Source: Flavipsychrobacter sp. (lineage in GTDB: Bacteria; Bacteroidota; Bacteroidia; Chitinophagales; Chitinophagaceae). Taken from it: 64,000 nt of DNA. A program made the translations under genes and the position numbers. How positions within the stretch are numbered: position 1 is the stretch's first letter; every line of letters begins with the position of its first letter. The stretch lies in the NCBI GenBank assembly GCA_031292525.1, contig JARLGY010000016.1, positions 62,001 to 126,000 on the forward strand, given 5' to 3'. Below, one piece after another: positions 8,689-16,865 of the stretch. The notes under the pieces are model-generated. The model ran no database searches. It saw only the letters and a list, made by a program, of their open reading frames with translations, and was not told where the DNA came from.

Positions 8689-9492
8689 ATGTCTGAACTT
8701 AAGGATGTACTGCTGGAGGCCACCAAGGAAGCCGGAAGAATAATTCACAATTATTTTGAAGGTACTTTTAAAATAGAAAATAAAGATACCATCAATAACC
8801 TGGTAACCGAGGTGGACAAACTGTCTGAAAAGAAGATCATAGAGATCATCAGCAGCCATTTTCCCGAGCATAGCATTATAAGTGAAGAAATGGGCACGCT
8901 AATGCAAGACTCTCCCTACCAGTGGATAATAGACCCTATAGATGGTACTGTAAACTTTGCACACGGCATACCTATATGCTGTGTAAGTATAGGGCTGAAG
9001 TTTAATGACGACATGCTTTATGGTGCAGTATATAACCCTATGATGAATGAGCTGTTCTTTGCTGAAAAAGGGCAAGGAGCAACATTGAATGGCATGCCTA
9101 TATCGGTATCCAGGAAAAGTGATTTCCGTACTGCCTGTTTGGTTACAGGGTTCCCATACAAGTGGCCTAATAATAGCGAACACCCTATAAGAGTGTTTGA
9201 ACGTTTTGTACTGTCTGGCTTGCCAGTTCGCAGGTTGGGTTCGGCAGCAATAGATCTTTGCTGGGTGGCCTGTGGCCGCTTTGATGGGTTTTGGGAGTAT
9301 AACCTCAATTCATGGGATATAGCTGCAGGATACCTTATAGTACAGGAAGCCGGTGGCAGGATCACCAATTTTGAAGGTGCACCTTATGATGTTTTTGATA
9401 AAGAAACATTAGCTACCAATGGCCTTATACACGACGATATGTTGCGCCTGATAAAAAAACAAAGCATAACAACAGAAGACAAACAATTATAA
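8689..9492 (+). CDS. suhB: Inositol monophosphatase family protein
   Basis: This 267-residue cytosolic enzyme hydrolyses inositol-1-phosphate or related phosphates using Mg2+. The metal and catalytic signature IDPIDGTVNFAHG sits near residue 82, SEEMG near 65, and the C-terminal signature WDIAAGYLIVQEAGG near 205. Its length matches SuhB. The start is 3 bp after the channel gene and thiL follows 7 bp later, so the three form one transcription unit. The physiological substrate in Bacteroidota is not settled by sequence. Confidence 0.93.
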   Translation: MSELKDVLLEATKEAGRIIHNYFEGTFKIENKDTINNLVTEVDKLSEKKIIEIISSHFPEHSIISEEMGTLMQDSPYQWIIDPIDGTVNFAHGIPICCVSIGLKFNDDMLYGAVYNPMMNELFFAEKGQGATLNGMPISVSRKSDFRTACLVTGFPYKWPNNSEHPIRVFERFVLSGLPVRRLGSAAIDLCWVACGRFDGFWEYNLNSWDIAAGYLIVQEAGGRITNFEGAPYDVFDKETLATNGLIHDDMLRLIKKQSITTEDKQL

Positions 9493-9499
9493 AAAGGAT

Positions 9500-10534
9500 A
9501 TGGACGAAGGACGTACTGAGATAGCCGATATGGGCGAGTTTGGTTTAATAAAACATTTAACGCAGAATAATGATACCCGGCAGGCAGGCACCATACTTAG
9601 TGTGGGTGATGACGCTGCTGTAATAGATAATTTTGGTCGGCAAACGGTGATCACCACCGATTTGCTGCTGGAAGGGATACATTTTGATATGATGTACACC
9701 CCCCTGAAGCATTTGGGCTACAAGGCTGTGGCCGTGAACCTGAGTGATATTTGCGCCATGAATGCAATACCCACTCACATTACAATGAGCATTGGCATTA
9801 CCAACCGTTTCTCGGTAGAAGCTTTGGATGAGTTTTATGATGGTGTTTATGCAGCTTGCGAAAAGTATGATATTGACCTGGTAGGTGGAGATACCTCTAC
9901 CTCGCAAAAAGGGTTTGTTATCAGCGTAACTGCCATAGGGGAAGTAGCTCCTAACAAGTTTGTTACCAGAAGTGGGGCGGGAAAAGGTGATCTGATCTGC
10001 GTATCCGGCGACCTGGGCGCAGCTTACCTGGGATTGCAACTGCTGGAGCGTGAGAAAAAGATATTCCTGGAAAGCCCGGGGGTACAGCCAGACCTGGGTG
10101 GAAAAGCCTACCTGATACAAAGAATATTGAAGCCAGAACCAAGGCTGGATATTGTGAACTGGCTGCAGGAAAATGATGTAGTGCCTACATCCATGATAGA
10201 CATTAGTGATGGTCTAAGCAGTGAAATGCTGCACATTTGTAACAGCAGCGACCTGGGGTGCATACTGCATGAGGAGAAGATTCCTTTTCATAGTGAAACC
10301 AAGGAAACAGCATACGAGTTCCAGGTAGATCCCACGGCATGCGCTTTGAGCGGTGGGGAAGACTATGAATTGCTGTTCACCATAAAGCAAGAGGATTATG
10401 AAAAAATAATTCGTAATGAGCAAATAAGTGTTGTAGGGTATATGACAGATAAAGCAGAGGGAGCAATGCTTTTGACCCGTTCTGGCAACAAACATAAACT
10501 TGTTGCACAAGGATGGAATGCCTTTCCTCAATAA
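9500..10534 (+). CDS. thiL: Thiamine-monophosphate kinase
   Basis: This 344-residue enzyme makes thiamine diphosphate from thiamine monophosphate and ATP, the last step of thiamine biosynthesis. It has the PurM/AIRS-like two-domain layout: GEFGLIKHL at the N-terminus, VGDDAAV and TTDLLLEGIHF for metal and ATP binding, GYKAVAVNLSDICAM near 73, VGGDTSTSQ near 132, and the second-domain MIDISDGLSSEM near 233. The length is typical. It is the last gene of the channel-suhB-thiL unit. Confidence 0.95.
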   Translation: MDEGRTEIADMGEFGLIKHLTQNNDTRQAGTILSVGDDAAVIDNFGRQTVITTDLLLEGIHFDMMYTPLKHLGYKAVAVNLSDICAMNAIPTHITMSIGITNRFSVEALDEFYDGVYAACEKYDIDLVGGDTSTSQKGFVISVTAIGEVAPNKFVTRSGAGKGDLICVSGDLGAAYLGLQLLEREKKIFLESPGVQPDLGGKAYLIQRILKPEPRLDIVNWLQENDVVPTSMIDISDGLSSEMLHICNSSDLGCILHEEKIPFHSETKETAYEFQVDPTACALSGGEDYELLFTIKQEDYEKIIRNEQISVVGYMTDKAEGAMLLTRSGNKHKLVAQGWNAFPQ

Positions 10535-10600
10535 AAAAATAGCCGATTGCTATTAAACGATAATATTTTTTGTATTTTAGGGCGTAAATAATATATCCGC

Positions 10601-11113
10601 ATGAAGTTTTTGAAACCAATGCTGCTTACCGCATTCGCTTTTATAGGAATTACCGCTACTGTTTTGTTCAGCGCTTGTGAGAAGGATAGCTGTACTGATC
10701 TTACTTGTTATAATGGTGGGTCGTGCTCTGGTGGCTTCTGCCATTGTACCACTGGGTACGAGGGCGCTCAGTGTGATATACGTTCGGAGGACAGATTCCT
10801 GGGTAAGTATATCGGTGTTACCATCTGCGATTCCGCAGCTGGTTTGCTGGATACTGTAGCCATTGTTACTGGCAGCTCTAATACCCAGGTAGGTATTGTG
10901 AACAGCTTTAACAGCAGTGAAGTAGTATATGGTACTATCAGTATTACTGGTGGACAGTATTTGATTATTGTTCCTACCCAAACTAACAACAATGTTACTA
11001 CAACATATTCCATATCATGGAATGCAGGTATTTTAAAGTACAATACTGTGGTAGTTGATAACAACAGTGGGGTAACCAAATCTGACTGTACCTTCCAGGG
11101 TAAACAGCAGTAA
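10601..11113 (+). CDS. EGF-like lipoprotein of unknown function
   Basis: This 170-residue lipoprotein has a signal peptide ending in the lipobox FSAC (lipid Cys near residue 26). A short EGF-like module at about 31-59 has six cysteines in the pattern C-x4-C-x5-C-x4-C-x-C-x8-C (CTDLTCYNGGSCSGG then CHCTTGYEGAQC). The remaining about 110 residues are a beta-rich, Thr/Ser/Val-rich domain without recognised family. Such proteins are typical surface or periplasmic lipoproteins of Chitinophagaceae. It ends at a bidirectional terminator shared with the converging oxidoreductase gene. Confidence 0.8.
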   Translation: MKFLKPMLLTAFAFIGITATVLFSACEKDSCTDLTCYNGGSCSGGFCHCTTGYEGAQCDIRSEDRFLGKYIGVTICDSAAGLLDTVAIVTGSSNTQVGIVNSFNSSEVVYGTISITGGQYLIIVPTQTNNNVTTTYSISWNAGILKYNTVVVDNNSGVTKSDCTFQGKQQ

Positions 11114-11142
11114 TGTAAGATTCGATATAATTAACTCCTGAT

Positions 11143-11175
11143 AAAAAATACGGTGTCTCATACACCGTATTTTTT
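11143..11175. terminator. Bidirectional terminator
   Basis: A perfect 14-bp stem (arms AAAAAATACGGTGT and ACACCGTATTTTTT) with a CTCAT loop. The A and T tracts serve both converging genes, the EGF-like lipoprotein and the FAD-Rieske gene. Confidence 0.85.
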
Positions 11176-11179
11176 TGTT

Positions 11180-12700
11180 TTATTCTTTAAGCTTTACTAC
11201 TTCAAGATCTTTTGTTGCAGGGCCCGTAAGTAATGTGCCTTCAATGCTGTATCGTGCGCCGTGACAGGGACAGTCCCACGTTTTTTCTGCATTGTTCCAT
11301 TGTACTATGCACCCTGCGTGTTTGCACACTGGGTCTATAGCGTGCAATTCATCATTCATGTTGCGGTATAATGCTACTGTTTCACCCTCATAGCTTACCA
11401 CCCGGCCTTCGCCTTTGGCGATAGCTGCAAGTGACCCTATTTTCTGTACAGACATGCGTTTGCCAATAAATTCTTTTACCACATCTGCATTCTCTTTTAT
11501 GAAGTTGCTAAAACCTGTTACCGGCTTTAGCCTGGCGGGGTTAAACACCTCGCTATACTGGCTGCGGCCTTTTAATATTACATCGCTGAAGAGGTTGGCA
11601 GCTATATGTGAATAGGTCATACCATTACCGCCAAACCCTGTGGCAACAAATACATTTTCAGAATGTCCCGGCATATGGCCAATATATGCGAGCCCATCTG
11701 TTGGCTCAAAATACTGGGAAGACCATCTGAAACACACCTGCTGTACATCAAAATATTGGCGCAAGTACGCTTCGAGATTAGTGAAATGATCTGCTGCATG
11801 TTCATCATGTCCTGTTTTGTGATCTTCGCCACCAAATATCAGATAAGGCTCGCCATTTACAATTTGAGTGCGGTAATAATGATATGGGTCTTGAAGGTCG
11901 TATACCAGAGCTTTAGGGTATTGCTGTGGCGCTACCTGTACTGCAATGGCATAACTGCGGTAAGGGGCACACCTGAAGCTGAATACGTTGATGCCTGAAG
12001 GGATATGGGTGGCCCATATCAGTTGTTTGGTTTTTAGTGATCCAAGTGCTGTTTGTAGTTCTATCAGTTCCTTTTCTTCAAAAGACTGAACCATGCAGTG
12101 TTGCAACAGTACGCCTCCTGCTTCCTCAAAAGCCTTGGCCAAGCCATAAATGTATTTTGCGGGGTGAAACTGCGCCTGATTAGACACTACCGCTGCCCGT
12201 TCGAAAGACAGAGTAACAGGTAGTTGCCCTGTATAAGGCATTTGCAATCCCGCACGCTCTGCACCATCTGTCAAGTCCTCCAATTGTCTAATTTCATCGT
12301 CGTTTTGAGCAAACAGGTAGGCATCTTTGTATTCGAACTCGCAGTCTATCTGGTAAGTGTCTATATTTCCTTTTATAAGGGCGAGCGCTTGTTCAGCAGC
12401 CTGCAATAATAATTTTGCACTTTCGGCTCCAAACCTGTCTGCAACCTGAGCGTAAGTGGTGTCGAAAAAAGTATTGAGGTGTGCGGTAGTACCACCTGTA
12501 GTTCCAAAGCCAATGTTATGGCTTTCTAGCAATGCACATTTTTTACCTCCTTTCTGCAGTGCCAAGGCAGTAGCGAGGCCAGTTATACCACCACCAACTA
12601 CCACAACGTCAATCGGTGTAGTCGGCAAGTGTGCATGCTTGGGTACGTACTCAGGCATGGTAAATTGCCAGAGGCTTTCATTTTCTCCATCTCTATTCAT
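11180..12700 (-). CDS. FAD-dependent oxidoreductase with C-terminal Rieske domain
   Basis: This 506-residue protein fuses a DAO/DadA-type FAD domain (about 25-400) with a Rieske [2Fe-2S] domain (about 415-505). FAD binding shows as VVVGGGITGLATALAL near residue 23. The Rieske cluster ligands are in CKHAGC and CPCHG. DAO-Rieske fusions oxidise small amines or act as general redox enzymes, but the substrate is unknown. The ATG at 12700 is chosen over an ATG at 12808 because the latter would overlap the catalase end and add a non-homologous stretch. It lies 55 bp downstream of the catalase gene on the same strand, suggesting a shared oxidative-stress role. Confidence 0.9.
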   Translation of the reverse strand: MNRDGENESLWQFTMPEYVPKHAHLPTTPIDVVVVGGGITGLATALALQKGGKKCALLESHNIGFGTTGGTTAHLNTFFDTTYAQVADRFGAESAKLLLQAAEQALALIKGNIDTYQIDCEFEYKDAYLFAQNDDEIRQLEDLTDGAERAGLQMPYTGQLPVTLSFERAAVVSNQAQFHPAKYIYGLAKAFEEAGGVLLQHCMVQSFEEKELIELQTALGSLKTKQLIWATHIPSGINVFSFRCAPYRSYAIAVQVAPQQYPKALVYDLQDPYHYYRTQIVNGEPYLIFGGEDHKTGHDEHAADHFTNLEAYLRQYFDVQQVCFRWSSQYFEPTDGLAYIGHMPGHSENVFVATGFGGNGMTYSHIAANLFSDVILKGRSQYSEVFNPARLKPVTGFSNFIKENADVVKEFIGKRMSVQKIGSLAAIAKGEGRVVSYEGETVALYRNMNDELHAIDPVCKHAGCIVQWNNAEKTWDCPCHGARYSIEGTLLTGPATKDLEVVKLKE

Positions 12701-12755
12701 AATAGTAGATTTATAAAAAGAGGAAGTGGTAAAGTCACTCCCTCTTTTCAAATAT

Positions 12756-14930
12756 TTAGGCAGGTACTTTTCTTGACTTTTCACGATCCCAAAAGCGATG
12801 CTGTGCAATAGCGGTTATAAAATCGGCAGTTAACTCTTTTAAGTTGTCGCCAATGATAAGACCGTCTGCATGCATGGTTTCTTCGTCTGCATCCAGCTTT
12901 TTGCTAAAATAAGTGTAACGCAATAGTTCTGCAACTTGGGTATGTGCCGCTATTGCTTTGCAGTGTTTGTATGCTTCGTTCAGGAAGTGTATGGCATCAG
13001 GCTCTGCAGCTAGCGCAGCCACACTGTTTGCACCACCGGGTACATACACGGCATCATACATAACAGAAGCCGCATTAAGCAAGCTTTTACCTACTGCAAT
13101 AGTAGCATTGGCAGCAGACTGTATATTGCCAAGTTTGGGTGCAATAATTTCGGCTGTTGCGCCTTCTGCCGTTAACGCATCTTTTATTGAGGTCAATGAT
13201 TTATCGTCAACGCCATTTGCTGCAAGTATGGCTATTTTGCGCGTTTTTATGGTGTCTTTTACTGTGCCAGCCATGCTTAGTGCTGCAGAAGTGGCGATAG
13301 AGCTTTTAACCTTTTTAGATTGGTAATTAGCTGGTTTACCATCAGCCGGTATGCTCTGGTTGAGGAATTCTATTTTTGGTATTTCTGCTCCCAATGCGTT
13401 TGCTACTTGTGTTGCCAGACCCTTGTCAATCTGCAATAATACAGCCAGCATTCTCTCACGTACGGCCTGGGTTTTTACATTCCCTAATTCAAAGCTTAGT
13501 GCATTTACTATATGTGCTTTTTCTGGTTCAGACTGGCTATTGTAAAACAGGGTAGCCTGGCTGTAATGGTCGAAAAAGCTTTTGCTTCTCTCCCTAACTT
13601 TTTTAGCATCTATTTTTTCTGTGTAAGACGTGAAACCACCTTCCATAACGCCTGCCTGAAATGGACAGCCACCGCCTAGGGAATTTGGGCTATAGCTTAC
13701 CTGGCCTTTATTTATTATTTGCCTCATGTGGCCATCGCGCTGGTTGTTGTGCACATTTACAATAGGCCTGTTTATGGGGATCTCATGAAAGTTTGGACCG
13801 CCCAGGCGAGTAAGTTGTGTATCTGTATAAGAGAACAATCTACCTTGCATCAGTGGATCGTTGGTGAAGTCTATTCCAGGTACTATATTACCCACATGAA
13901 ACGCAACCTGCTCTGTCTCTGCAAAAAAATTGTCAGGATTGCGATTCAGAGTCATCTTGCCTATCTTCATTACAGGAACCAGTTCCTCAGGTACTAATTT
14001 AGTAGGGTCCAGCAAGTCAAATTCATACTTGTTCTCATCTTCCTCTGGTATTATTTGTACGCCCAGTTCCCATTCTGGAAAGTCGCCATTTTCAATGGCA
14101 TCATATAGGTCGCGACGATGAAAGTCCGGATCTTTACCAGATATGTTCTGTGCCTCATCCCAGGCTACAGAATGCACACCAAGCAGCGGCTTCCAATGGA
14201 ATTTTACAAACGATGATTTGCCTTGGCTGTTTATCAGGCGGAAGGTATGCACTCCAAATCCCTCCATCATCCGCAGGCTCCGGGGCAGTGCGCGATCGCT
14301 CATTACCCACATGACCATATGGGCAGACTCTGGCATTAATGAAATGAAATCCCAGAATGTATCATGCGCAGAGGCTGCCTGTGGTATTTCATTATGGGGT
14401 TCGGGTTTTACTGCGTGTATGAGGTCGGGGAATTTTATAGCATCCTGTATGAAAAATACCGGCATGTTGTTGCCCACAATGTCAAAGTTTCCTTCTTCTG
14501 TATAAAACTTTACCGCAAAACCACGTACATCCCTAGCCAGATCTGAAGAACCTCTTGACCCTGCTACTGTTGAAAAGCGTACAAACACAGGAGTTTGCAC
14601 ACTGGGATCTTGCAAGAAACTCGCTTTGGTATATTTCGCCATAGATTCATACACCTGGAAAACGCCATGTGCAGCAGACCCCCTTGCATGCACAATGCGT
14701 TCTGGTATCCGCTCGTGGTCAAAGTGGGTGATCTTTTCTCTAAGGATGAAATCCTCCAGCAAAGTAGAGCCTCGCGGACCAGCCTTTAACGAGTTTTGGT
14801 CGTCGTTTATCAATACCCCATGGTCCGTGGTCATCATCTGGCCCGTGCTATCTTCGGTATGCGGTGCAAGGTTTTGCACTTTGGCGTTAACTGTATTAAC
14901 CACGCGTTTAGTGGTAGTTTTCTTGGCCAT
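12756..14930 (-). CDS. katE: Large-subunit catalase (HPII/KatE type)
   Basis: This 724-residue haem catalase disproportionates hydrogen peroxide. The distal His lies in RIVHARGSAAHG near residue 80, the Asn in IVGNNMPVFF near 155 and the proximal haem Tyr in RLFSYTDTQLTRLGG near 370. After the catalase core, a C-terminal flavodoxin/DJ-1-like (GATase1-like) domain occupies about 560-700 (ILAANGVDD, AVYVPGGANSVAAL), which defines the large-subunit clade. No signal peptide is present. It is probably co-transcribed with the FAD-Rieske gene. Confidence 0.97.
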   Translation of the reverse strand: MAKKTTTKRVVNTVNAKVQNLAPHTEDSTGQMMTTDHGVLINDDQNSLKAGPRGSTLLEDFILREKITHFDHERIPERIVHARGSAAHGVFQVYESMAKYTKASFLQDPSVQTPVFVRFSTVAGSRGSSDLARDVRGFAVKFYTEEGNFDIVGNNMPVFFIQDAIKFPDLIHAVKPEPHNEIPQAASAHDTFWDFISLMPESAHMVMWVMSDRALPRSLRMMEGFGVHTFRLINSQGKSSFVKFHWKPLLGVHSVAWDEAQNISGKDPDFHRRDLYDAIENGDFPEWELGVQIIPEEDENKYEFDLLDPTKLVPEELVPVMKIGKMTLNRNPDNFFAETEQVAFHVGNIVPGIDFTNDPLMQGRLFSYTDTQLTRLGGPNFHEIPINRPIVNVHNNQRDGHMRQIINKGQVSYSPNSLGGGCPFQAGVMEGGFTSYTEKIDAKKVRERSKSFFDHYSQATLFYNSQSEPEKAHIVNALSFELGNVKTQAVRERMLAVLLQIDKGLATQVANALGAEIPKIEFLNQSIPADGKPANYQSKKVKSSIATSAALSMAGTVKDTIKTRKIAILAANGVDDKSLTSIKDALTAEGATAEIIAPKLGNIQSAANATIAVGKSLLNAASVMYDAVYVPGGANSVAALAAEPDAIHFLNEAYKHCKAIAAHTQVAELLRYTYFSKKLDADEETMHADGLIIGDNLKELTADFITAIAQHRFWDREKSRKVPA

Positions 14931-15203
14931 ACTTTTTTTGAATTTATTGGAAATGAATATGTTTTTGTAAAGAATTAATAACGGATAGATATTAAAATCG
15001 TGCCCTGTTAATCACCTATTCATTGATTGTGGAATTTTCTGGGCAACTTATTTTATACTTCATTACTGGGATGTATTTTGATTTATTTCATTTTAAATGT
15101 AACTATATAAGTATTATAGGGTTAAGTTAGCACCACATGTTTCCTTGTTTTACAAGGCATGGTTTTAATTATTGGTGCTATTATAAAACCAACAAAAACA
15201 ACC
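14931..15203 (+). other. Intergenic region holding a nested stem-loop
   Basis: These 273 bases separate katE from the small secreted protein gene. The left part is AT-rich and should hold the katE promoter. The right part contains a nested fold: outer arms TAGCACCA (15127-15134) and TGGTGCTA (15173-15180), and within them CATG pairing with CATG and a hairpin CCTTGT-TTT-ACAAGG. The structure ends 23 nt before the ATG at 15204, so it would lie in the 5' leader of that gene. Confidence 0.4.
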
Positions 15204-15533
15204 ATGAAGAAAATGATCTTAGCCTTAAGTATTTGCTGCTTTTCTTGTGCAGGTTTTGCACAAAATACCAACACAGGCACTGGTAATACCGGTAACACCA
15301 ACAATGACCAGACAGGTACTACCAATACCGGTGGTTACAATACTGGCAATTTTAAGAACCAAAATAATAATGGTAGTACTAGTACTTCTACTAAATCATC
15401 ATCTACCAGTACCAATGGTGGTACTCGTAAGAAAACTGTAAAGCGCAGTACTAGCAGCACTACTACTAACAGCACTAATAGTATTAGCAATGGAATGAAC
15501 AATTCAACAGGCACAAATTCTACTACGAAGTAA
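15204..15533 (+). CDS. Small secreted Thr/Asn/Ser-rich low-complexity protein
   Basis: This 109-residue protein has a clear signal peptide (about 1-20, ending AGFAQ). The mature chain is built almost only from Thr, Asn, Ser and Gly, with one basic patch GGTRKKTVKRS near residue 75. It has no cysteines and no hydrophobic core, so it is probably disordered and either surface or periplasmic. The codons for Thr and Asn vary between repeats, which favours real coding. The ATG is chosen because it directly precedes the signal peptide. It is flanked by a structured leader and a strong terminator. Confidence 0.7.
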   Translation: MKKMILALSICCFSCAGFAQNTNTGTGNTGNTNNDQTGTTNTGGYNTGNFKNQNNNGSTSTSTKSSSTSTNGGTRKKTVKRSTSSTTTNSTNSISNGMNNSTGTNSTTK

Positions 15534-15547
15534 GAATAGTGTTGTTT

Positions 15548-15587
15548 AAAAAGATCCCCGGCAATTATTTATCAGGGGATCTTTTTT
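15548..15587. terminator. Bidirectional terminator
   Basis: The arms AAAAAGATCCCC and GGGGATCTTTTT make a 12-bp stem between the secreted-protein gene and the converging KTSC gene, whose stop codon it touches. Confidence 0.8.
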
Positions 15588-15783
15588 ATTGTACTCTTTT
15601 AAAGTTGTAAATACCCTTTATCCTGGTATTGAGAAATGTGCCTTTTGAAGTTGCTTTCTTCATCTCATCATAAACCTCTAGTGGTACATCCAGGTAGTCA
15701 TATATGAGTCCTGATACAAAGGTTATCCTCAACACTTTACGCTCTGCAAAATACTCCTTGGCTAGAATAACGGAAGATGGCAT
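15586..15783 (-). CDS. KTSC domain protein
   Basis: This 65-residue protein matches the KTSC domain along its whole length: a beta hairpin LRITFVSGLIYDYLDVP, then VYDEMKKATSKGTFLN with the conserved Ser-Lys-Gly, and a basic end IKGIYNFKRV. KTSC is found alone or fused to lysyl-tRNA synthetases and helicases, and a nucleic-acid role has been suggested for it. The ATG at 15783 gives the family's usual N-terminus MPSSVI. An upstream ATG at 15843 would add an unlikely hydrophobic extension. Confidence 0.85.
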   Translation of the reverse strand: MPSSVILAKEYFAERKVLRITFVSGLIYDYLDVPLEVYDEMKKATSKGTFLNTRIKGIYNFKRVQ

Positions 15784-15858
15784 ACTAAGCAAAATAATAA
15801 GTGTTGTGCCAACAAAAAAGCGCACGTAGCACCTTGATTCCACCTACATAAATACAAA

Positions 15859-15957
15859 TCATGCAAGAAGATATTCTACACTCCAGGCGCATTGATATGT
15901 TTTTGTATAACCGTCTGATTGTGATTGCTGCGGTGGTAAGTGTGTCTCATCCTTCAT
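15859..15957 (-). CDS. Possible 32-residue peptide
   Basis: This short ORF begins MKDETHLPPQQ just after the stop of the Ala-rich ORF at 15961 and overlaps the end of the Cys-rich frame described in the findings. Its composition is natural and polar, with a single Cys. Nothing else supports it, and a 57-codon ORF also exists on the opposite strand from 15861. Confidence 0.25.
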   Translation of the reverse strand: MKDETHLPPQQSQSDGYTKTYQCAWSVEYLLA

Positions 15958-15960
15958 GGT

Positions 15961-16344
15961 TTACACATTCGCAATTGCGACAGTCATTATTATGGTTGTT
16001 GCCATGGTGGCAGCTGCTGCGGCAGCCGCTATAGCTGTTACAGCAGTCATTCTTACCTCTTCTGCAATTGCATGTATCACAACCATAGGTGCCATTTCGC
16101 TTATGATCGTATGGATGAGATTTTGTGCTACACTCCTTATTGTCGTTTCAATTTCTTCATCTGCTATGTGCATCCTTCCAATCTGCACAATGTCGTCGGC
16201 CTGTAACCCACTGTTCGTTTCCTGCACGGCTACAAATAAATTTGTTGGCTGCCTGCTTATATGGGCTGAAGGCAAATCTACAATTTCTGTATCGGTCACT
16301 AATTCTGTCGTCATATTTGATAGTTTGCAAAACATCTGCCGCAT
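15961..16344 (-). CDS. Hypothetical small protein with Ala-rich hydrophobic end
   Basis: This is a 127-codon ORF (117 residues if the ATG at 16314 is used). The first about 70 residues are hydrophilic and read like a soluble or leader-like segment (LVTDTEIVDLPSAH, VQIGRMHIADEE). The last about 45 residues are hydrophobic with a run of seven Ala. A second minus-strand frame over the same C-terminal DNA is rich in Cys instead (15947-16147). No family is recognised. Either this is a small protein with a membrane-active tail, or the true product shifts frame into the Cys-rich stretch. Confidence 0.45.
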   Translation of the reverse strand: MRQMFCKLSNMTTELVTDTEIVDLPSAHISRQPTNLFVAVQETNSGLQADDIVQIGRMHIADEEIETTIRSVAQNLIHTIISEMAPMVVIHAIAEEVRMTAVTAIAAAAAAATMATTIIMTVAIANV

Positions 16345-16523
16345 ATGAAAAACAGCAATGGTTTATGTATATTTATTTGCAGTATTGCTTGTTGGCTGAT
16401 CGTGAATAGCTTGGAAGCCGAGATGGATTCTTTAATTCATCTAAAAGTACAATGGTATAAATAAAGGTTGGGGCGTTGTAGAAGATGCACCTCATAATAA
16501 ACACCCAAACATTTTTACTAATT

Positions 16524-16745
16524 CTATTGCTCATTATATCCTTTCTCATTATCGTAGTTGCTGCCTTCATTCTTTTTTTGCCCCTGCTTATAAGCTTTAG
16601 TTCCTAACTCAGCCGACCCTTGCCCGTAATTAGAACCGCCTTGGGTAGTAGAGCCTGGTTTGTATTTTGCTTTTCCTTGCGTTGTATGGTCTGAGCCTTT
16701 TTGCTCTGTCGTTTCTATTTTATAAATTTCTTTTTTCTTGCTCAT
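16524..16745 (-). CDS. Small hydrophilic Gly/Gln/Lys-rich protein
   Basis: This 73-residue protein has no signal, Cys or hydrophobic core. It is made of Lys, Gly, Gln, Asn and Tyr with loosely repeated motifs (TTQGKAKYKPGS, TTQGGSNYGQGS). The two copies differ by more than simple duplication. It resembles the stress-induced, disordered hydrophilic small proteins seen beside catalase and glycine-zipper genes, but no family can be named. The ATG at 16745 is the only sensible start. Confidence 0.6.
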   Translation of the reverse strand: MSKKKEIYKIETTEQKGSDHTTQGKAKYKPGSTTQGGSNYGQGSAELGTKAYKQGQKKNEGSNYDNEKGYNEQ

Positions 16746-16865
16746 GGTCTTTAGTTTTTAGTGCTACTATTATAAAAATGTACCAGCAGGGTATAGTATT
16801 TAGGTACTGAATAGGGTATTGTCACTTCACCAAACGGGTATTCAGAAAAATACAAACTATGTAGT

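Noticed and set aside
15940-16348. Plus-strand Cys-rich and Ala-rich frames
   Set aside because: They are the complement of the minus-strand ORF region. The plus-strand hydrophobic frame continues without natural polar segments, and the neighbouring small genes read on the minus strand.
16373-16570. 65-codon minus-strand ORF overlapping the Gly/Gln-rich gene
   Set aside because: It overlaps the better-supported gene at 16524 by 47 bp and has no signal, family or promoter.
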